A DNA stretch of 64,000 bases from an uncultured Collinsella sp. (GCA_959023295.1 CAUFBM010000009.1:30494-94493), one strand, 5' to 3'; positions 1-7,789 are shown, counted from the stretch's first letter. Numbers and translations are program-made. The notes: generated by a model not told the origin, from the letters alone.

Positions 1-62
1 TCAAGAACGCTCCTGAGACGTCCCGTACGCGCAAGGATTCCAAGAAGGGAGGCGAGGCGTAA
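1..62 (+). CDS. 3' end of a gene cut by the window edge, probably the partner oligopeptide ABC ATPase
   Basis: An open frame enters from the left edge and ends with TAA at 60-62, one base before the ATG of the next gene; the last residues are a basic, lysine- and glycine-rich tail (..KKGGEA). The one-base spacing indicates translational coupling with the oppF-like gene. By context this should be the OppD-like ATPase, but only about 19 residues are visible, so the identity rests on the neighbour alone. Confidence 0.5.
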   Translation, partial: KNAPETSRTRKDSKKGGEA

Positions 63-1091
63 ATGGCAGACAATAACGAGCGCACTCCACTGCTGAAGGT
101 CGAGCACCTCTCCAAGGAGTTTCCCGCAGAGTCCGGCATGTTCGCCAAGCGTTTTTCCAAGCGCGTCGTCTCTGCTGTAAACGACATCTCTTTTGAGATT
201 TATCCTGGCGAGACCTTTGGTCTGGTTGGCGAGTCTGGTTGCGGTAAATCCACCACGGGCCGCACTATCATGCGTCTGACCAAGCCGACCGCCGGCAAGG
301 TGTTCTTCCAGGGCAAAGATGTTGCCGAGATGAGCAAGCATGAGATCAAGGACATGCGTCGTGAGATGCAGTTTATCTTCCAGGATCCTTATGCTTCGCT
401 CAACCCTCGTATGACCATCGGTGAGATTGTCTCCGAGCCCATGACCATTCATGGTGTGGGTACCAAGGGGGAGCGCATTGAGCGCGTCCGTGAGCTTCTC
501 GACGTCGTTGGACTGAACCCCGAGCATATCAACCGCTATCCGCATGAGTTCTCGGGCGGCCAGCGTCAGCGTGTCGGTATTGCCCGCGCTTTTGCGCTGA
601 AGCCCAAGCTGATTATCTGTGACGAGCCGGTATCCGCTCTGGATGTGTCCATTCAGGCCCAGGTTCTGAACCTGCTCAAGGAACTGCAGGACAAGTTCGG
701 TACCGCGTATCTGTTTATCGCACACGACCTGTCCGTCGTACAGCACATCTCCGATCGCGTTGCCGTTATGTATCTGGGTAAGATGGTCGAGGTTTCGGAC
801 TGGAAGACGCTCTATAGCGAGCCTCACCATCCGTACACGCAGTCGCTGCTGTCTGCCGTGCCGGTTCCCGATCCTGATATCCAGAAGACCCGCAAGCGCA
901 TCATCCTCGCTGGCGATCCGCCGTCGCCGCTGGATCCGCCGACCGGCTGCCGTTTCCATACGCGTTGCCCGATCGCGCAGGGTATCTGCTCCGAGAAGCT
1001 CCCCGAGTTTAAGGAAGTTGCACCGGGTCACTGCTGCGCCTGTCACTTCGCGGAGCCGTTCCCGATCAAGGAATCGCACATCGACCTGTAG
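63..1091 (+). CDS. oppF: Oligopeptide/dipeptide ABC transporter ATP-binding protein (OppF/DppF type)
   Basis: This cytoplasmic ATPase would energise uptake of oligopeptides together with an OppD-type partner and a membrane OppBC pair. It has Walker A GESGCGKST at residues 56-64, Q-loop FIFQDPYASLNP, signature SGGQRQR near 165-171, Walker B LIICDE near 185-190 and the switch His in IAHD. The C-terminal part carries the cysteine-rich oligopeptide-transporter extension (CRFHTRCPIAQGIC). Length 342 aa is normal. It is the last gene of its operon and is followed by a terminator-containing palindromic element. The substrate range (oligo- versus dipeptide) cannot be read from the sequence. Confidence 0.93.
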   Translation: MADNNERTPLLKVEHLSKEFPAESGMFAKRFSKRVVSAVNDISFEIYPGETFGLVGESGCGKSTTGRTIMRLTKPTAGKVFFQGKDVAEMSKHEIKDMRREMQFIFQDPYASLNPRMTIGEIVSEPMTIHGVGTKGERIERVRELLDVVGLNPEHINRYPHEFSGGQRQRVGIARAFALKPKLIICDEPVSALDVSIQAQVLNLLKELQDKFGTAYLFIAHDLSVVQHISDRVAVMYLGKMVEVSDWKTLYSEPHHPYTQSLLSAVPVPDPDIQKTRKRIILAGDPPSPLDPPTGCRFHTRCPIAQGICSEKLPEFKEVAPGHCCACHFAEPFPIKESHIDL

Positions 1092-1107
1092 TTGTTTGTT
1101 CTCGTCC

Positions 1108-1234
1108 GGGCCCGCCCTGTTGTTACTTTTCAGAACGTCCTCGGACATGCAAGAAACCCCCGCTGCGCACTTCGTGCGGCGGGGGTTTCTTGCGTCCTGC
1201 GGAGTGTTCTGAAAAGTAACACCAGGGCGGGCCC
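1108..1234. repeat. Long palindromic element A (outer arms, conserved internal loop, inner terminator hairpin)
   Basis: Outer arms 1108-1136 and 1205-1234 are near-perfect inverted repeats (GGGCCCGCCCTG... with ...CAGGGCGGGCCC). Inside lies a GC-rich hairpin (AAGAAACCCCCGC / GCGGGGGTTTCTT, about 1151-1192) that works as an intrinsic terminator for the opp operon. Between outer and inner stems, read on the minus strand, are ACTCCGCAGGAC and ATGTCCGAGGAC, which recur in elements at 1416, 10651 and 10969. It may be a structured RNA, a mobile palindrome, or an elaborate terminator. Confidence 0.8.
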
Positions 1235-1300
1235 TACGTTAACTCGGCAAGGGGAGTGCGATTCCCTGATCGCTCGCTTAATCTGATAGGGAATTGTGTG

Positions 1301-1324
1301 AGGCCGGAGCCTTGGCTCCGGCCT
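1301..1324. repeat. Short perfect palindrome
   Basis: AGGCCGGAGCC, a TT spacer, then its exact complement (11-bp arms). It lies in the gene-free stretch between palindromic elements A and B and has no T tract, so terminator function is doubtful. Nothing else gene-like was seen in 1235-1415. Confidence 0.6.
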
Positions 1325-1415
1325 CCCCATATAAGGGCTCGGCAAAGCAGAGCCACTAAATTTGCATCAGCCCTCAAAACATGTTTGAGAACGGTGCCTG
1401 GAGTACGTGCCCCTA

Positions 1416-1540
1416 GGGCAGGAATGAGGTTGCTTTCCAACGCATTCCGCAGGGGGCGGCATTATTTTGTAGCGCGAAGCGCGGATCAAAATAATGCCGC
1501 ATGCCCGAGGACGCGTTGGAAAGCAACCTCATTCCTGCCC
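1416..1540. repeat. Long palindromic element B
   Basis: Outer arms 1416-1443 and 1513-1540 pair perfectly (GGGCAGGAATGAGGTTGC... with its complement). An inner stem GCGGCATTATTTTG / CAAAATAATGCCGC encloses a small GCGC hairpin near 1472-1483. Between the stems are ATTCCGCAGGGG (left) and ATGCCCGAGGAC (right), nearly identical to the loop strands of element A although both stems have unrelated sequence. The inner stem has no T tract, so a pure terminator role is unlikely. Confidence 0.8.
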
Positions 1541-1578
1541 GAACAGGTCAGTCTACCTGCGCATTTACAAATTCGTAA

Positions 1579-1627
1579 ACTTTTTTCAAAAAAGTGCTTG
1601 CGCAGTTCTCGAAACATAGGTTATTAT
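1579..1627 (+). promoter_or_regulatory. tRNA-Leu promoter with upstream A/T palindrome
   Basis: A 17-bp palindrome ACTTTTTT-C-AAAAAAGT (1579-1595) abuts a -35 box TTGCGC (1598-1603); an 18-bp spacer leads to TATTAT (1622-1627), about 58 bp before the tRNA. The same palindrome precedes the promoters at 5053 and 7568. Its position fits an UP element or a protein site for stable-RNA genes. Confidence 0.7.
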
Positions 1628-1684
1628 CTTCCTCGTTGAACGCGCGGGTTCAACAAAGCGAACCGCGAATCAACAACATAGCAT

Positions 1685-1774
1685 GTCGGAGTGGCGGAAT
1701 TGGCAGACGCGCTAGCTTGAGGTGCTAGTGACCGCTTTTTGGTCATGCGGGTTCAAGTCCCGCCTCCGACACCA
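1685..1774 (+). tRNA. tRNA-Leu (anticodon GAG)
   Basis: Acceptor strands GTCGGAG and CTCCGAC close the cloverleaf; the anticodon loop TTGAGGT is held by CTAGC/GCTAG, a class II long variable arm follows (GTGACCGCTTTTTGGTCAT region), then a GTTCAAGTC T-loop and an encoded CCA (1772-1774). The GAG anticodon reads CUC/CUU leucine codons. Confidence 0.95.
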
Positions 1775-1785
1775 TCGCATTTGAG

Positions 1786-1807
1786 AAGCCTCTTCGGAGG
1801 CTTTTTT
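1786..1807 (+). terminator. Intrinsic terminator of tRNA-Leu
   Basis: AGCCTC-TTCG-GAGGCT stem with a UUCG tetraloop, followed by six T residues, directly after the tRNA. Confidence 0.85.
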
Positions 1808-1833
1808 GTTACCGATAGACGGTGAGGTTCACG

Positions 1834-4179
1834 ATGGAAACGCTTGAGCGCAATGAGTGGGCGGACGTTGCCCAATTGGTCGAGATCACGAGCGATGCTG
1901 TCATTATCTGCGAGCTCGACGGAACCATTTTGCATGTAAATAATCGCTTGCTCGACTTGATGTGCGAGGAGCGTTCCGATGTGATCAACGGGGACGTTAA
2001 AGACCTCTTGTACTCGTCGGCTTTTGAACGCGCGACAGAGCATCGGCTTCCTTTTGAGACCAATGGAACAAAGAGCGAGTTGATGCTCAAGTTAAGTGAC
2101 GGATCGTTTATTCCCGTCCTGGTTTGTGCCGGCTCGGTTACGCCGCCTCGAATCTTTGGCCGCCGTGCGCCGCGCGTTCTGGTGGCACTCCATAGCATCG
2201 AAGAACAGTATTCGCACGACCGTCAGCTCAAGCGTGCGCTTTCGGAGCTTAGAGTGGCGAATAAGCGTCTCTCGGGTACATTGTCGGTCATTATGAGCAC
2301 GGTGGGCTCCGATGAGCTGCCCAGTTTGTTAGATATCGTTTTGAACCAGCTTGTAGGAACGCTCGATGCTTCGGGTGCCGCTATCTATTTTTCTGAGAGC
2401 GGCGGTTTTAAGCTTCGCGGTGTCTCCAAGGAGCTGCACGACAGCTACCTGCCCGAGTTTTTGCCGTATGGCGCTGGCATTCCGACGTATGTTCTTCGCG
2501 AGTCGCGTGCCTGTCGCTTGTCGATTCAACAGGACCTTGAGGGTGATAGGGCTGCCTCCGGTATGTTCATGGACCTGGACAATCGTTCTAAGCACCTGTT
2601 GCGCGTGCAGGATATGCCTCCGTACCGCAGCGAGATCTGTCTTCCCGTTTTTTACGGTACGCAGATCCTTGGCGTGCTGGAAGTTGGTTGGAAGCGCCCT
2701 CAGGCACCGCTCGCCTATGACGTTAATGTACTCGAGGTCATTTGCGATTACCTGTCTATCCAGCTGGTCGGCATGGCATCGAGCCTTCGCTCTCGTCGCA
2801 CGGCCGAGCTTGGCCGCTCGCTCAATGTCTTACGTGATGAGTTGTTTACCTTTCTAGACGATTCCGCCGCGGCTACCCAGGCTATATCGTCCGAGATTTG
2901 CAATATGCTCAACTGTCATTTTTGCCCTGTTGAGTATGACGCCAGTCTGGGCTCCTATGTCATAGATTTTGAAGGCGGCAGTCGCGTTGCTTTGCCGGAC
3001 GATCCCGAGAAACTTTTCTTTTCCACGACGGCGCCAGCGGCACGTTTGGGGGTTGGCTCTGATGGCTTTGAGGCGTCTGTTTTGGGCGGCACGAGTGCCG
3101 AGGATCTTAAACACGTCCGTATAACTCGCGTTGACGAATCGATGCCTATGGGAGGCTGGCTTAGGGCGCATGGTCTGCCTTGCCAGGGTCTCTACGTCGA
3201 CACCGGCATCGAGGCGGGGCGCCCGCGCTCTGAGGGTGATGGCAAACACAGCAACGACGCGATCGTTCCTGCTTCTGTTGCGAAAGGCCCGACGACGCGC
3301 GCGCTTCTGCTTCGTGACGGTAGTCAAGAGCCGATTGATGACCTTGAATATGACTACTTGGTGCACTTGGCGCATGACTTTGAACTGATCTACGAGGGCG
3401 AATCTCAAAAGCGCGAGGAGCGCCATATCGCTCAGACCCTCCAGATTGGCATGAGAAATTCGCTTGGTGACGTTCCGGGTATCGCGACCGATTCGGTATA
3501 CCTTTCGGCAACGAATTCGGCGTTGGTTGGCGGCGACTTCTATACTCTTGTCCGTCTTCCCGACGATTGCGCCGTTATGATTTTGGGCGATGTATCCGGC
3601 AAAGGAATCGAGGCGGCGTCGATGTCAGCGCTCGTCAAGACGGCGCTGACGGCCTATGCCTGGGAGGGTGCTGGGCCCGCCCGTATGGCCCGCTCGCTCA
3701 ATAGCATGCTCATGGGCTTTTCGAGGGTCGAGACGTTCGTGACGGCGTTTATCGCCAAGATTGATCTTAAAGCGGGTCGCGCTACCTACTGCTCTGCGGG
3801 ACATCCTCCCACTATGGTCATTAGACCGTCGTCGACGCCGCTTGGCGGCGGAGAAACCCGAGGGGGAGAAGTGGAGCTCCTTGGGTGCCAATCGGGCGTG
3901 ATCGGTGCCTTTGAGAGCATGGTGTACGAGACAGGCGTGTTTACGTTCGCTCCTGGTGACATGCTATTCATGTATACCGACGGAGCAATCGAAGCACGTG
4001 ATCGCTCGGGTGCTTTCTTTGGCGAGCAGCGCCTTCGTGACCTTTTGCTCTCTGTCTCGGGTGAGGGTGTATCGGGAATCTGCGGTAAGGTCTTGGGAGA
4101 GCTTGACCGCTTTACCGAGTCGGCGCTGGACGATGACATTGCGCTGGTTTCCCTTGAGTTTTTACGGGGTCGATCGTAG
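1834..4179 (+). CDS. PAS-GAF-SpoIIE (RsbU-like) PP2C serine phosphatase
   Basis: The protein (about 781 aa) would dephosphorylate an anti-sigma antagonist in a partner-switching cascade. ATG 1834 is preferred over GTG 1822 because GGTGAGG lies 6 bases upstream of it. An N-terminal PAS-like segment (VEITSDAVIICELDGTILHVNN, residues about 14-60) is followed by a coiled linker, a GAF-like region (about 150-310) and a C-terminal SpoIIE/PP2C domain containing GGDFYTL, ILGDVSGKGIEAA, CSAGHPP, FMYTDG and DDDIALV metal-site motifs. There is no transmembrane segment. The next gene encodes a STAS domain fused to an RsbW-type kinase, the likely direct target. The signal sensed by PAS/GAF is unknown. Confidence 0.85.
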   Translation: METLERNEWADVAQLVEITSDAVIICELDGTILHVNNRLLDLMCEERSDVINGDVKDLLYSSAFERATEHRLPFETNGTKSELMLKLSDGSFIPVLVCAGSVTPPRIFGRRAPRVLVALHSIEEQYSHDRQLKRALSELRVANKRLSGTLSVIMSTVGSDELPSLLDIVLNQLVGTLDASGAAIYFSESGGFKLRGVSKELHDSYLPEFLPYGAGIPTYVLRESRACRLSIQQDLEGDRAASGMFMDLDNRSKHLLRVQDMPPYRSEICLPVFYGTQILGVLEVGWKRPQAPLAYDVNVLEVICDYLSIQLVGMASSLRSRRTAELGRSLNVLRDELFTFLDDSAAATQAISSEICNMLNCHFCPVEYDASLGSYVIDFEGGSRVALPDDPEKLFFSTTAPAARLGVGSDGFEASVLGGTSAEDLKHVRITRVDESMPMGGWLRAHGLPCQGLYVDTGIEAGRPRSEGDGKHSNDAIVPASVAKGPTTRALLLRDGSQEPIDDLEYDYLVHLAHDFELIYEGESQKREERHIAQTLQIGMRNSLGDVPGIATDSVYLSATNSALVGGDFYTLVRLPDDCAVMILGDVSGKGIEAASMSALVKTALTAYAWEGAGPARMARSLNSMLMGFSRVETFVTAFIAKIDLKAGRATYCSAGHPPTMVIRPSSTPLGGGETRGGEVELLGCQSGVIGAFESMVYETGVFTFAPGDMLFMYTDGAIEARDRSGAFFGEQRLRDLLLSVSGEGVSGICGKVLGELDRFTESALDDDIALVSLEFLRGRS

Positions 4180-4260
4180 ACCGCGATACTTGACGGGCAA
4201 AATCTGCGCAGCTGCAGATATGTATGCATCGAGCGAGCTCTTTTGGGGAACCATGGTCGT

Positions 4261-5007
4261 ATGAATGAGTGGAATGACATAGCGGTTTTGACGCCACCGG
4301 GTGATGTCGACATCGCCTCGGTGTCCGTGCTGCGCCGACGGTTGGATAATCTGATCGACCGGGGCGTGCGTCGCGTTGTCATCAATTGCCAGGCCGTGGG
4401 CTTTATCGACTCGACGGGTTTGGCGTTTTTGCTTACACGTGCCAGAGAGCTCATGAGGCGAGAGGGCCTGCTTTCGCTCGTTAACGCCTCCGATGAGGTC
4501 ATTCGCTTTTTGGAGATTGCCCGACTTGTCGACATCCTTCATGTTGCGGGTCCGGCGCGTGAGTCGATTCCCGCTATTCCGGTGGGAGAGTTGCCACGAT
4601 GGAGCAAGAGCGTCGAGGTCCGACAGGGTATCGAGAATCTTCCATACTATCGACATCGCATCGCCGAACTCCTTGAATCGCTTCCGTTGCGCCGCGACGA
4701 GCGCTACGATGTCGCGTTGGCGTCGGGGGAGGCGCTGGGTAATGCCTATGACCATGCGGGCGGTATCGGGTGCGTCCTGACGGTTCAGGCCTATGGCGAT
4801 CGCGTCGTGGTTGAGGTGCTTGATCGGGGTGCCGGCTATTCTATCGATGGAGCGAGCGAACCGGTCGCATCTGAGGAACGCGGCCGTGGTATCAAGCTTA
4901 TGCGTATGCTTGTCGATAACGTGGAGGTTGCTCGTCGCACAGACGGCACCGGCACGCGCGTGCAGATGGTGAAGCTATTTAGCGGAGCACTGGAATCGCG
5001 TGCCTAG
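4261..5007 (+). CDS. Fused STAS anti-sigma antagonist and HATPase (RsbV-RsbW-like) regulator
   Basis: Residues about 1-100 form a STAS domain with the phosphorylatable serine motif FIDSTGLAFLL; residues about 120-248 form a GHKL/HATPase domain of the RsbW type (N box EALGNAYDHA, G1 box VLDRGAGYS, RGRGIKLMRML). RsbV and RsbW are normally separate proteins, so this is a fusion of antagonist and kinase. The start at 4261 is chosen for GGGGAA 10 bases upstream. It lies 81 bases after the SpoIIE phosphatase, which should act on the STAS serine. No sigma factor is encoded nearby, so the output target is unknown. Confidence 0.82.
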   Translation: MNEWNDIAVLTPPGDVDIASVSVLRRRLDNLIDRGVRRVVINCQAVGFIDSTGLAFLLTRARELMRREGLLSLVNASDEVIRFLEIARLVDILHVAGPARESIPAIPVGELPRWSKSVEVRQGIENLPYYRHRIAELLESLPLRRDERYDVALASGEALGNAYDHAGGIGCVLTVQAYGDRVVVEVLDRGAGYSIDGASEPVASEERGRGIKLMRMLVDNVEVARRTDGTGTRVQMVKLFSGALESRA

Positions 5008-5052
5008 CCAATCGCTTTAGCGCGTTTAGCCACCAAGAACACGCGGCCGGCA

Positions 5053-5100
5053 ACTTTTTTGAAAAAAGTACTTGCGTCTTTTGGATAACTCGCGTAAATT
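5053..5100 (+). promoter_or_regulatory. Promoter of the tRNA Gly-Cys-Gly cluster
   Basis: Palindrome ACTTTTTT-G-AAAAAAGT (5053-5069), -35 TTGCGT (5072-5077), 17-bp spacer, -10 TAAATT (5095-5100), 12 bp before the first tRNA. The layout matches the promoters at 1579 and 7568. Confidence 0.72.
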
Positions 5101-5112
5101 AATAACCCGCAA

Positions 5113-5188
5113 GCGGACATGGCTCAGTTGGTAGAGCACAACCTTGCCAAGGTTGGGGTCGCGGGTTCGAGCCCCGTTGTCCGCTCCA
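5113..5188 (+). tRNA. tRNA-Gly (anticodon GCC), copy 1
   Basis: 76-nt cloverleaf with acceptor GCGGACA/TGTCCGC, anticodon loop TTGCCAA, T-arm GCGGGTTCGAGCCCCG and encoded CCA. Its sequence is identical to the copies at 5339 and 7627. Confidence 0.96.
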
Positions 5189-5198
5189 TTGCATTTCC

Positions 5199-5220
5199 GG
5201 ACCGTTTAGGCGGTCCTTTT
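5199..5220 (+). terminator. Hairpin between tRNA-Gly and tRNA-Cys
   Basis: GGACCG-TTTAGG-CGGTCC followed by five T residues, ending just before tRNA-Cys at 5223. As a full terminator it would cut off the downstream tRNAs, which have no visible promoter of their own; partial termination or processing is more plausible. Confidence 0.6.
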
Positions 5221-5222
5221 TC

Positions 5223-5296
5223 GGCGAAGTGGCCAAGTGGTAAGGCAGAGGCCTGCAAAGCCTTTACCCCCGGTTCGAATCCGGGCTTCGCCTCCA
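5223..5296 (+). tRNA. tRNA-Cys (anticodon GCA)
   Basis: 74-nt cloverleaf; acceptor GGCGAAG/CTTCGCC, anticodon loop CTGCAAA, T-arm CCCGGTTCGAATCCGGG, encoded CCA. It is the middle gene of a Gly-Cys-Gly cluster. Confidence 0.95.
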
Positions 5297-5305
5297 GGCA
5301 ACATC

Positions 5306-5329
5306 CGGGCGCTCCGGCGCCCGTTTTGT
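5306..5329 (+). terminator. Hairpin with T tract after tRNA-Cys
   Basis: CGGGCGC / GCGCCCG stem with a short TCCG loop, then TTTTGTTTT. It sits 10 bases before the second tRNA-Gly, again inside the cluster. Confidence 0.65.
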
Positions 5330-5338
5330 TTTACATAT

Positions 5339-5414
5339 GCGGACATGGCTCAGTTGGTAGAGCACAACCTTGCCAAGGTTGGGGTCGCGGGTTCGAGCCC
5401 CGTTGTCCGCTCCA
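5339..5414 (+). tRNA. tRNA-Gly (anticodon GCC), copy 2
   Basis: Identical over 76 nt to the copy at 5113; anticodon loop TTGCCAA, encoded CCA. Confidence 0.96.
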
Positions 5415-5422
5415 ACTATCTT

Positions 5423-5449
5423 ACGCGGTTCTAACGAACCGCGTTTTTT
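5423..5449 (+). terminator. Terminator of the Gly-Cys-Gly tRNA cluster
   Basis: ACGCGGTT-CTAAC-GAACCGCGT followed by a run of six T residues. Confidence 0.85.
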
Positions 5450-5460
5450 GTTGACGCTGC

Positions 5461-5565
5461 GCGAGCCCCGGGCACCCCATCTTGCCCCCTCAATCGTCGG
5501 TCGCGTACATAAAGTACGCTTCCCTCCTCTTTCGCGGCAACCTGGGGCACCCGGAGCCCGCTCGC
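5461..5565. repeat. Long imperfect inverted repeat upstream of the alpha-glucosidase gene
   Basis: Outer arms GCGAGC/GCTCGC, then CCGGG-CA-CCCCA (5469-5479 region) facing TGGGG-CA-CCCGG (5543-5554), and a central hairpin GCGTAC-ATAAA-GTACGC (5503-5519). Its internal strands (TCGTCGGTC and TTCCCTCCTC) differ from those of elements A-D, so it belongs to another type. The rest of the 5450-5751 gap shows no gene. Confidence 0.6.
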
Positions 5566-5751
5566 TGTTGTGGCCGGGGGAGTGAGTCTTCCGTTCTTTT
5601 CACTAATCGATCGATTCGTCCCAGGAGGCTCGAGCCCGAGAGGGAGCGAGCGTTTTGGGGTGTGGCTGTGGCGTTGTTTGCCTCGAATGACAGCTTTGGG
5701 CGTATCATCGTGGGCATCTCGCAAAACCTCGTTGCAAGGGAGGCTCACCCC

Positions 5752-7485
5752 ATGGCTGCAGAAAAGTCCTCTTCGCGCTCATGGATGTCCGATGCCGCGA
5801 TCTATCAGATCTACCCGCGTTCGTTTAAGGATTCGACCGGTTCGGGTCTGGGCGATATCGCGGGCATTACCCAGCAGATGGACTATCTTGAGCGGCTGGG
5901 CATCGAGGCCATCTGGCTGAGCCCGTTTTACCCTTCGCCTCTTGTCGATGGCGGCTATGATGTGGCGGACTACTGCGATGTCGACCCACGTCTCGGCTCG
6001 CTTGACGACTTCGATGACATGATCGCTGCGGCTCACGCGCGCGGCATCAAGGTCATCGTCGATATCGTGCCCAACCATTCATCCAACCAGCACCCCTGGT
6101 TCAAAGCCGCTCTTGCCGCCGGCCCCGGATCGCCCGAGCGCGCCCGTTATATCTTTCGCGATGGTCGCGGCGAGCATGGCGAGCTGCCTCCCACCAATTG
6201 GAATGCCAACTTTGGCGGCCCCGCCTGGACGCGTGTTGCGGACGGTCAATGGTATCTGCACATGTTTACGCCCGAGCAGCCGGACTTTGACTGGTCATGC
6301 CCCGAGGTTCACGCGTTCTTTTGCGACGTCCTGGCGTTTTGGAGCGATCGAGGCGTCGATGGCTTTCGCATCGATGTGGCGCACGGTCTCGCCAAGGATC
6401 TCGACCGCGATGACCTCGACCGGTGGCATCTCGCCGAGGGCGATGACATGGTTGACGACGGCGCCCATCCGCTGTGGGACCGCAACGAGGTCCACGAGAT
6501 CTATCGCGAGTGGCGCCGCGTGTTCGACCGCTATAATCCGCCGCGCAGCGCCGTTGCCGAGGCGTGGGTGCTGCCTGAGCGCCAGTATCTCTATGCGCGT
6601 CCCAGCGAGCTTGGCCAGACATTCAACTTTGAGTTTGCCAAGGCCACTTGGACCTATGATGACATGCACGCTGCAATCGAGGAGGGCTTGAAGGCAGCTA
6701 TCGAATCCGATTCCGCCTCGACCTGGGTACTCTCCAACCACGACGTGCCGCGCGTGGCGACGCGCTATGCCCTGCCGCAAATCAAGGCGACGCGCTACCA
6801 CCAGATTGCGCTCGACTGGCTCTTACGCGACGGGTCGTCTTATGACGAGGACCGTGAACTCGGCGAGCGCCGCGCGCGGGCGGCTCTTTTGCTTGAACTG
6901 GCGCTTCCGGGCTCGGCATACGTGTATCAGGGTGAGGAGCTCGGTCTTTTTGAGGTGGCTGATATCCCGTGGACTGCACTCGAAGATCCCAGTGCAACCA
7001 ATACGCGCGGACCGAAGCGCGAGAAGGGGCGCGACGGCTGTCGTGTGCCCCTGCCGTGGGTAGCGGCGGACGATCCCGCGCAGGGCGGATCGTTTGGGTT
7101 TTCGCCGGCGGACGCTGATGCGGCGCCCCATCTGCCGCAGCCTGCATGGTTTTCCGATTATGCTGCCGATAGGGAAGAAACGGACCCGACATCGATGCTT
7201 GCGCTCTATCGTGACGCCCTCTGGCTGCGGCGCAAGCTGCGCGGGTGCGCCAACGATCTTGCGTGGCTCGATCTTGACGGGCGCACCGGTCTTGCGGATG
7301 GTGCCGAGGGCGCTGAGGGCGGCGTCATCGCCTATCGCCGCGATAACGGCTGGGCGTGCGTGACGAACTTCGGTGCAGCACCCGTGGAGCTGCCGGCGGG
7401 CAGGGTCCTGCTCACCTCATCAGCGCTTGCAGACGGCAGACTCGCGCAGGACAGCTCTGCCTGGATCATGCTCGGTGAGATGTAA
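5752..7485 (+). CDS. malL: Alpha-glucosidase / oligo-1,6-glucosidase, GH13 family
   Basis: This cytoplasmic enzyme hydrolyses short alpha-glucosides (maltose- or isomaltose-type) to glucose. The 577-aa protein has the four GH13 regions: DIVPNHSS near 104-111, GFRIDVAHGL with nucleophile Asp208, acid/base Glu270 in AVAEAWV, and SNHDVPR with Asp331; QPDFDWSCPEV is typical of the alpha-glucosidase branch. ATG 5752 is chosen because AAGGGAGG lies 8 bases upstream and the fold begins right after it. No signal peptide. No sugar transporter or regulator adjoins it, so the natural substrate (maltose, isomaltose, sucrose, trehalose derivatives) stays open. Confidence 0.9.
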   Translation: MAAEKSSSRSWMSDAAIYQIYPRSFKDSTGSGLGDIAGITQQMDYLERLGIEAIWLSPFYPSPLVDGGYDVADYCDVDPRLGSLDDFDDMIAAAHARGIKVIVDIVPNHSSNQHPWFKAALAAGPGSPERARYIFRDGRGEHGELPPTNWNANFGGPAWTRVADGQWYLHMFTPEQPDFDWSCPEVHAFFCDVLAFWSDRGVDGFRIDVAHGLAKDLDRDDLDRWHLAEGDDMVDDGAHPLWDRNEVHEIYREWRRVFDRYNPPRSAVAEAWVLPERQYLYARPSELGQTFNFEFAKATWTYDDMHAAIEEGLKAAIESDSASTWVLSNHDVPRVATRYALPQIKATRYHQIALDWLLRDGSSYDEDRELGERRARAALLLELALPGSAYVYQGEELGLFEVADIPWTALEDPSATNTRGPKREKGRDGCRVPLPWVAADDPAQGGSFGFSPADADAAPHLPQPAWFSDYAADREETDPTSMLALYRDALWLRRKLRGCANDLAWLDLDGRTGLADGAEGAEGGVIAYRRDNGWACVTNFGAAPVELPAGRVLLTSSALADGRLAQDSSAWIMLGEM

Positions 7486-7567
7486 GGGCCTCTTGCGGCG
7501 AGTTTGCGTTTGCCTGCGCCTTCCGTGGTGGCTGATGTCTTCGCGAGGTTCGCGAGGGCGTCGCAAA

Positions 7568-7614
7568 ACTTTTCAAAAAAAGTTCTTGCATAGGATGCGG
7601 GCATCACGTAAGAT
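7568..7614 (+). promoter_or_regulatory. Promoter of the tRNA Gly-Val pair
   Basis: Imperfect palindrome ACTTTT-C-AAAAAAAGT (7568-7583), -35 TTGCAT (7586-7591), 17-bp spacer, -10 TAAGAT (7609-7614), 12 bp before tRNA-Gly. It is the third member of the tRNA promoter set; here the left T-run is shortened. Confidence 0.7.
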
Positions 7615-7626
7615 TAATCCTCGTAA

Positions 7627-7702
7627 GCGGACATGGCTCAGTTGGTAGAGCACAACCTTGCCAAGGTTGGGGTCGCGGGTTCGAGCCCCGTTGTCCGCTC
7701 CA
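7627..7702 (+). tRNA. tRNA-Gly (anticodon GCC), copy 3
   Basis: Same 76-nt sequence as the copies at 5113 and 5339, with encoded CCA; three bases separate it from tRNA-Val. Confidence 0.96.
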
Positions 7703-7705
7703 TTT

Positions 7706-7780
7706 GGGCGTTTAGCTCAGGGGGAGAGCGCTTCCCTGACACGGAAGAGGTCAGAAGTTCAAATCTTCTAACGCCCACCA
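7706..7780 (+). tRNA. tRNA-Val (anticodon GAC)
   Basis: 75-nt cloverleaf; acceptor GGGCGTT/AACGCCC, anticodon loop CTGACAC in the stem CTTCC/GGAAG, T-arm AGAAGTTCAAATCTTCT, encoded CCA. Co-transcribed with tRNA-Gly. Confidence 0.95.
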
Positions 7781-7789
7781 AATGTTCGC

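Noticed and set aside
5119..5454. Open frames across the tRNA cluster (MAQLVEHNLAKVGVAGSSP type)
   Set aside because: They are translations of tRNA-Gly genes, a common annotation artefact.
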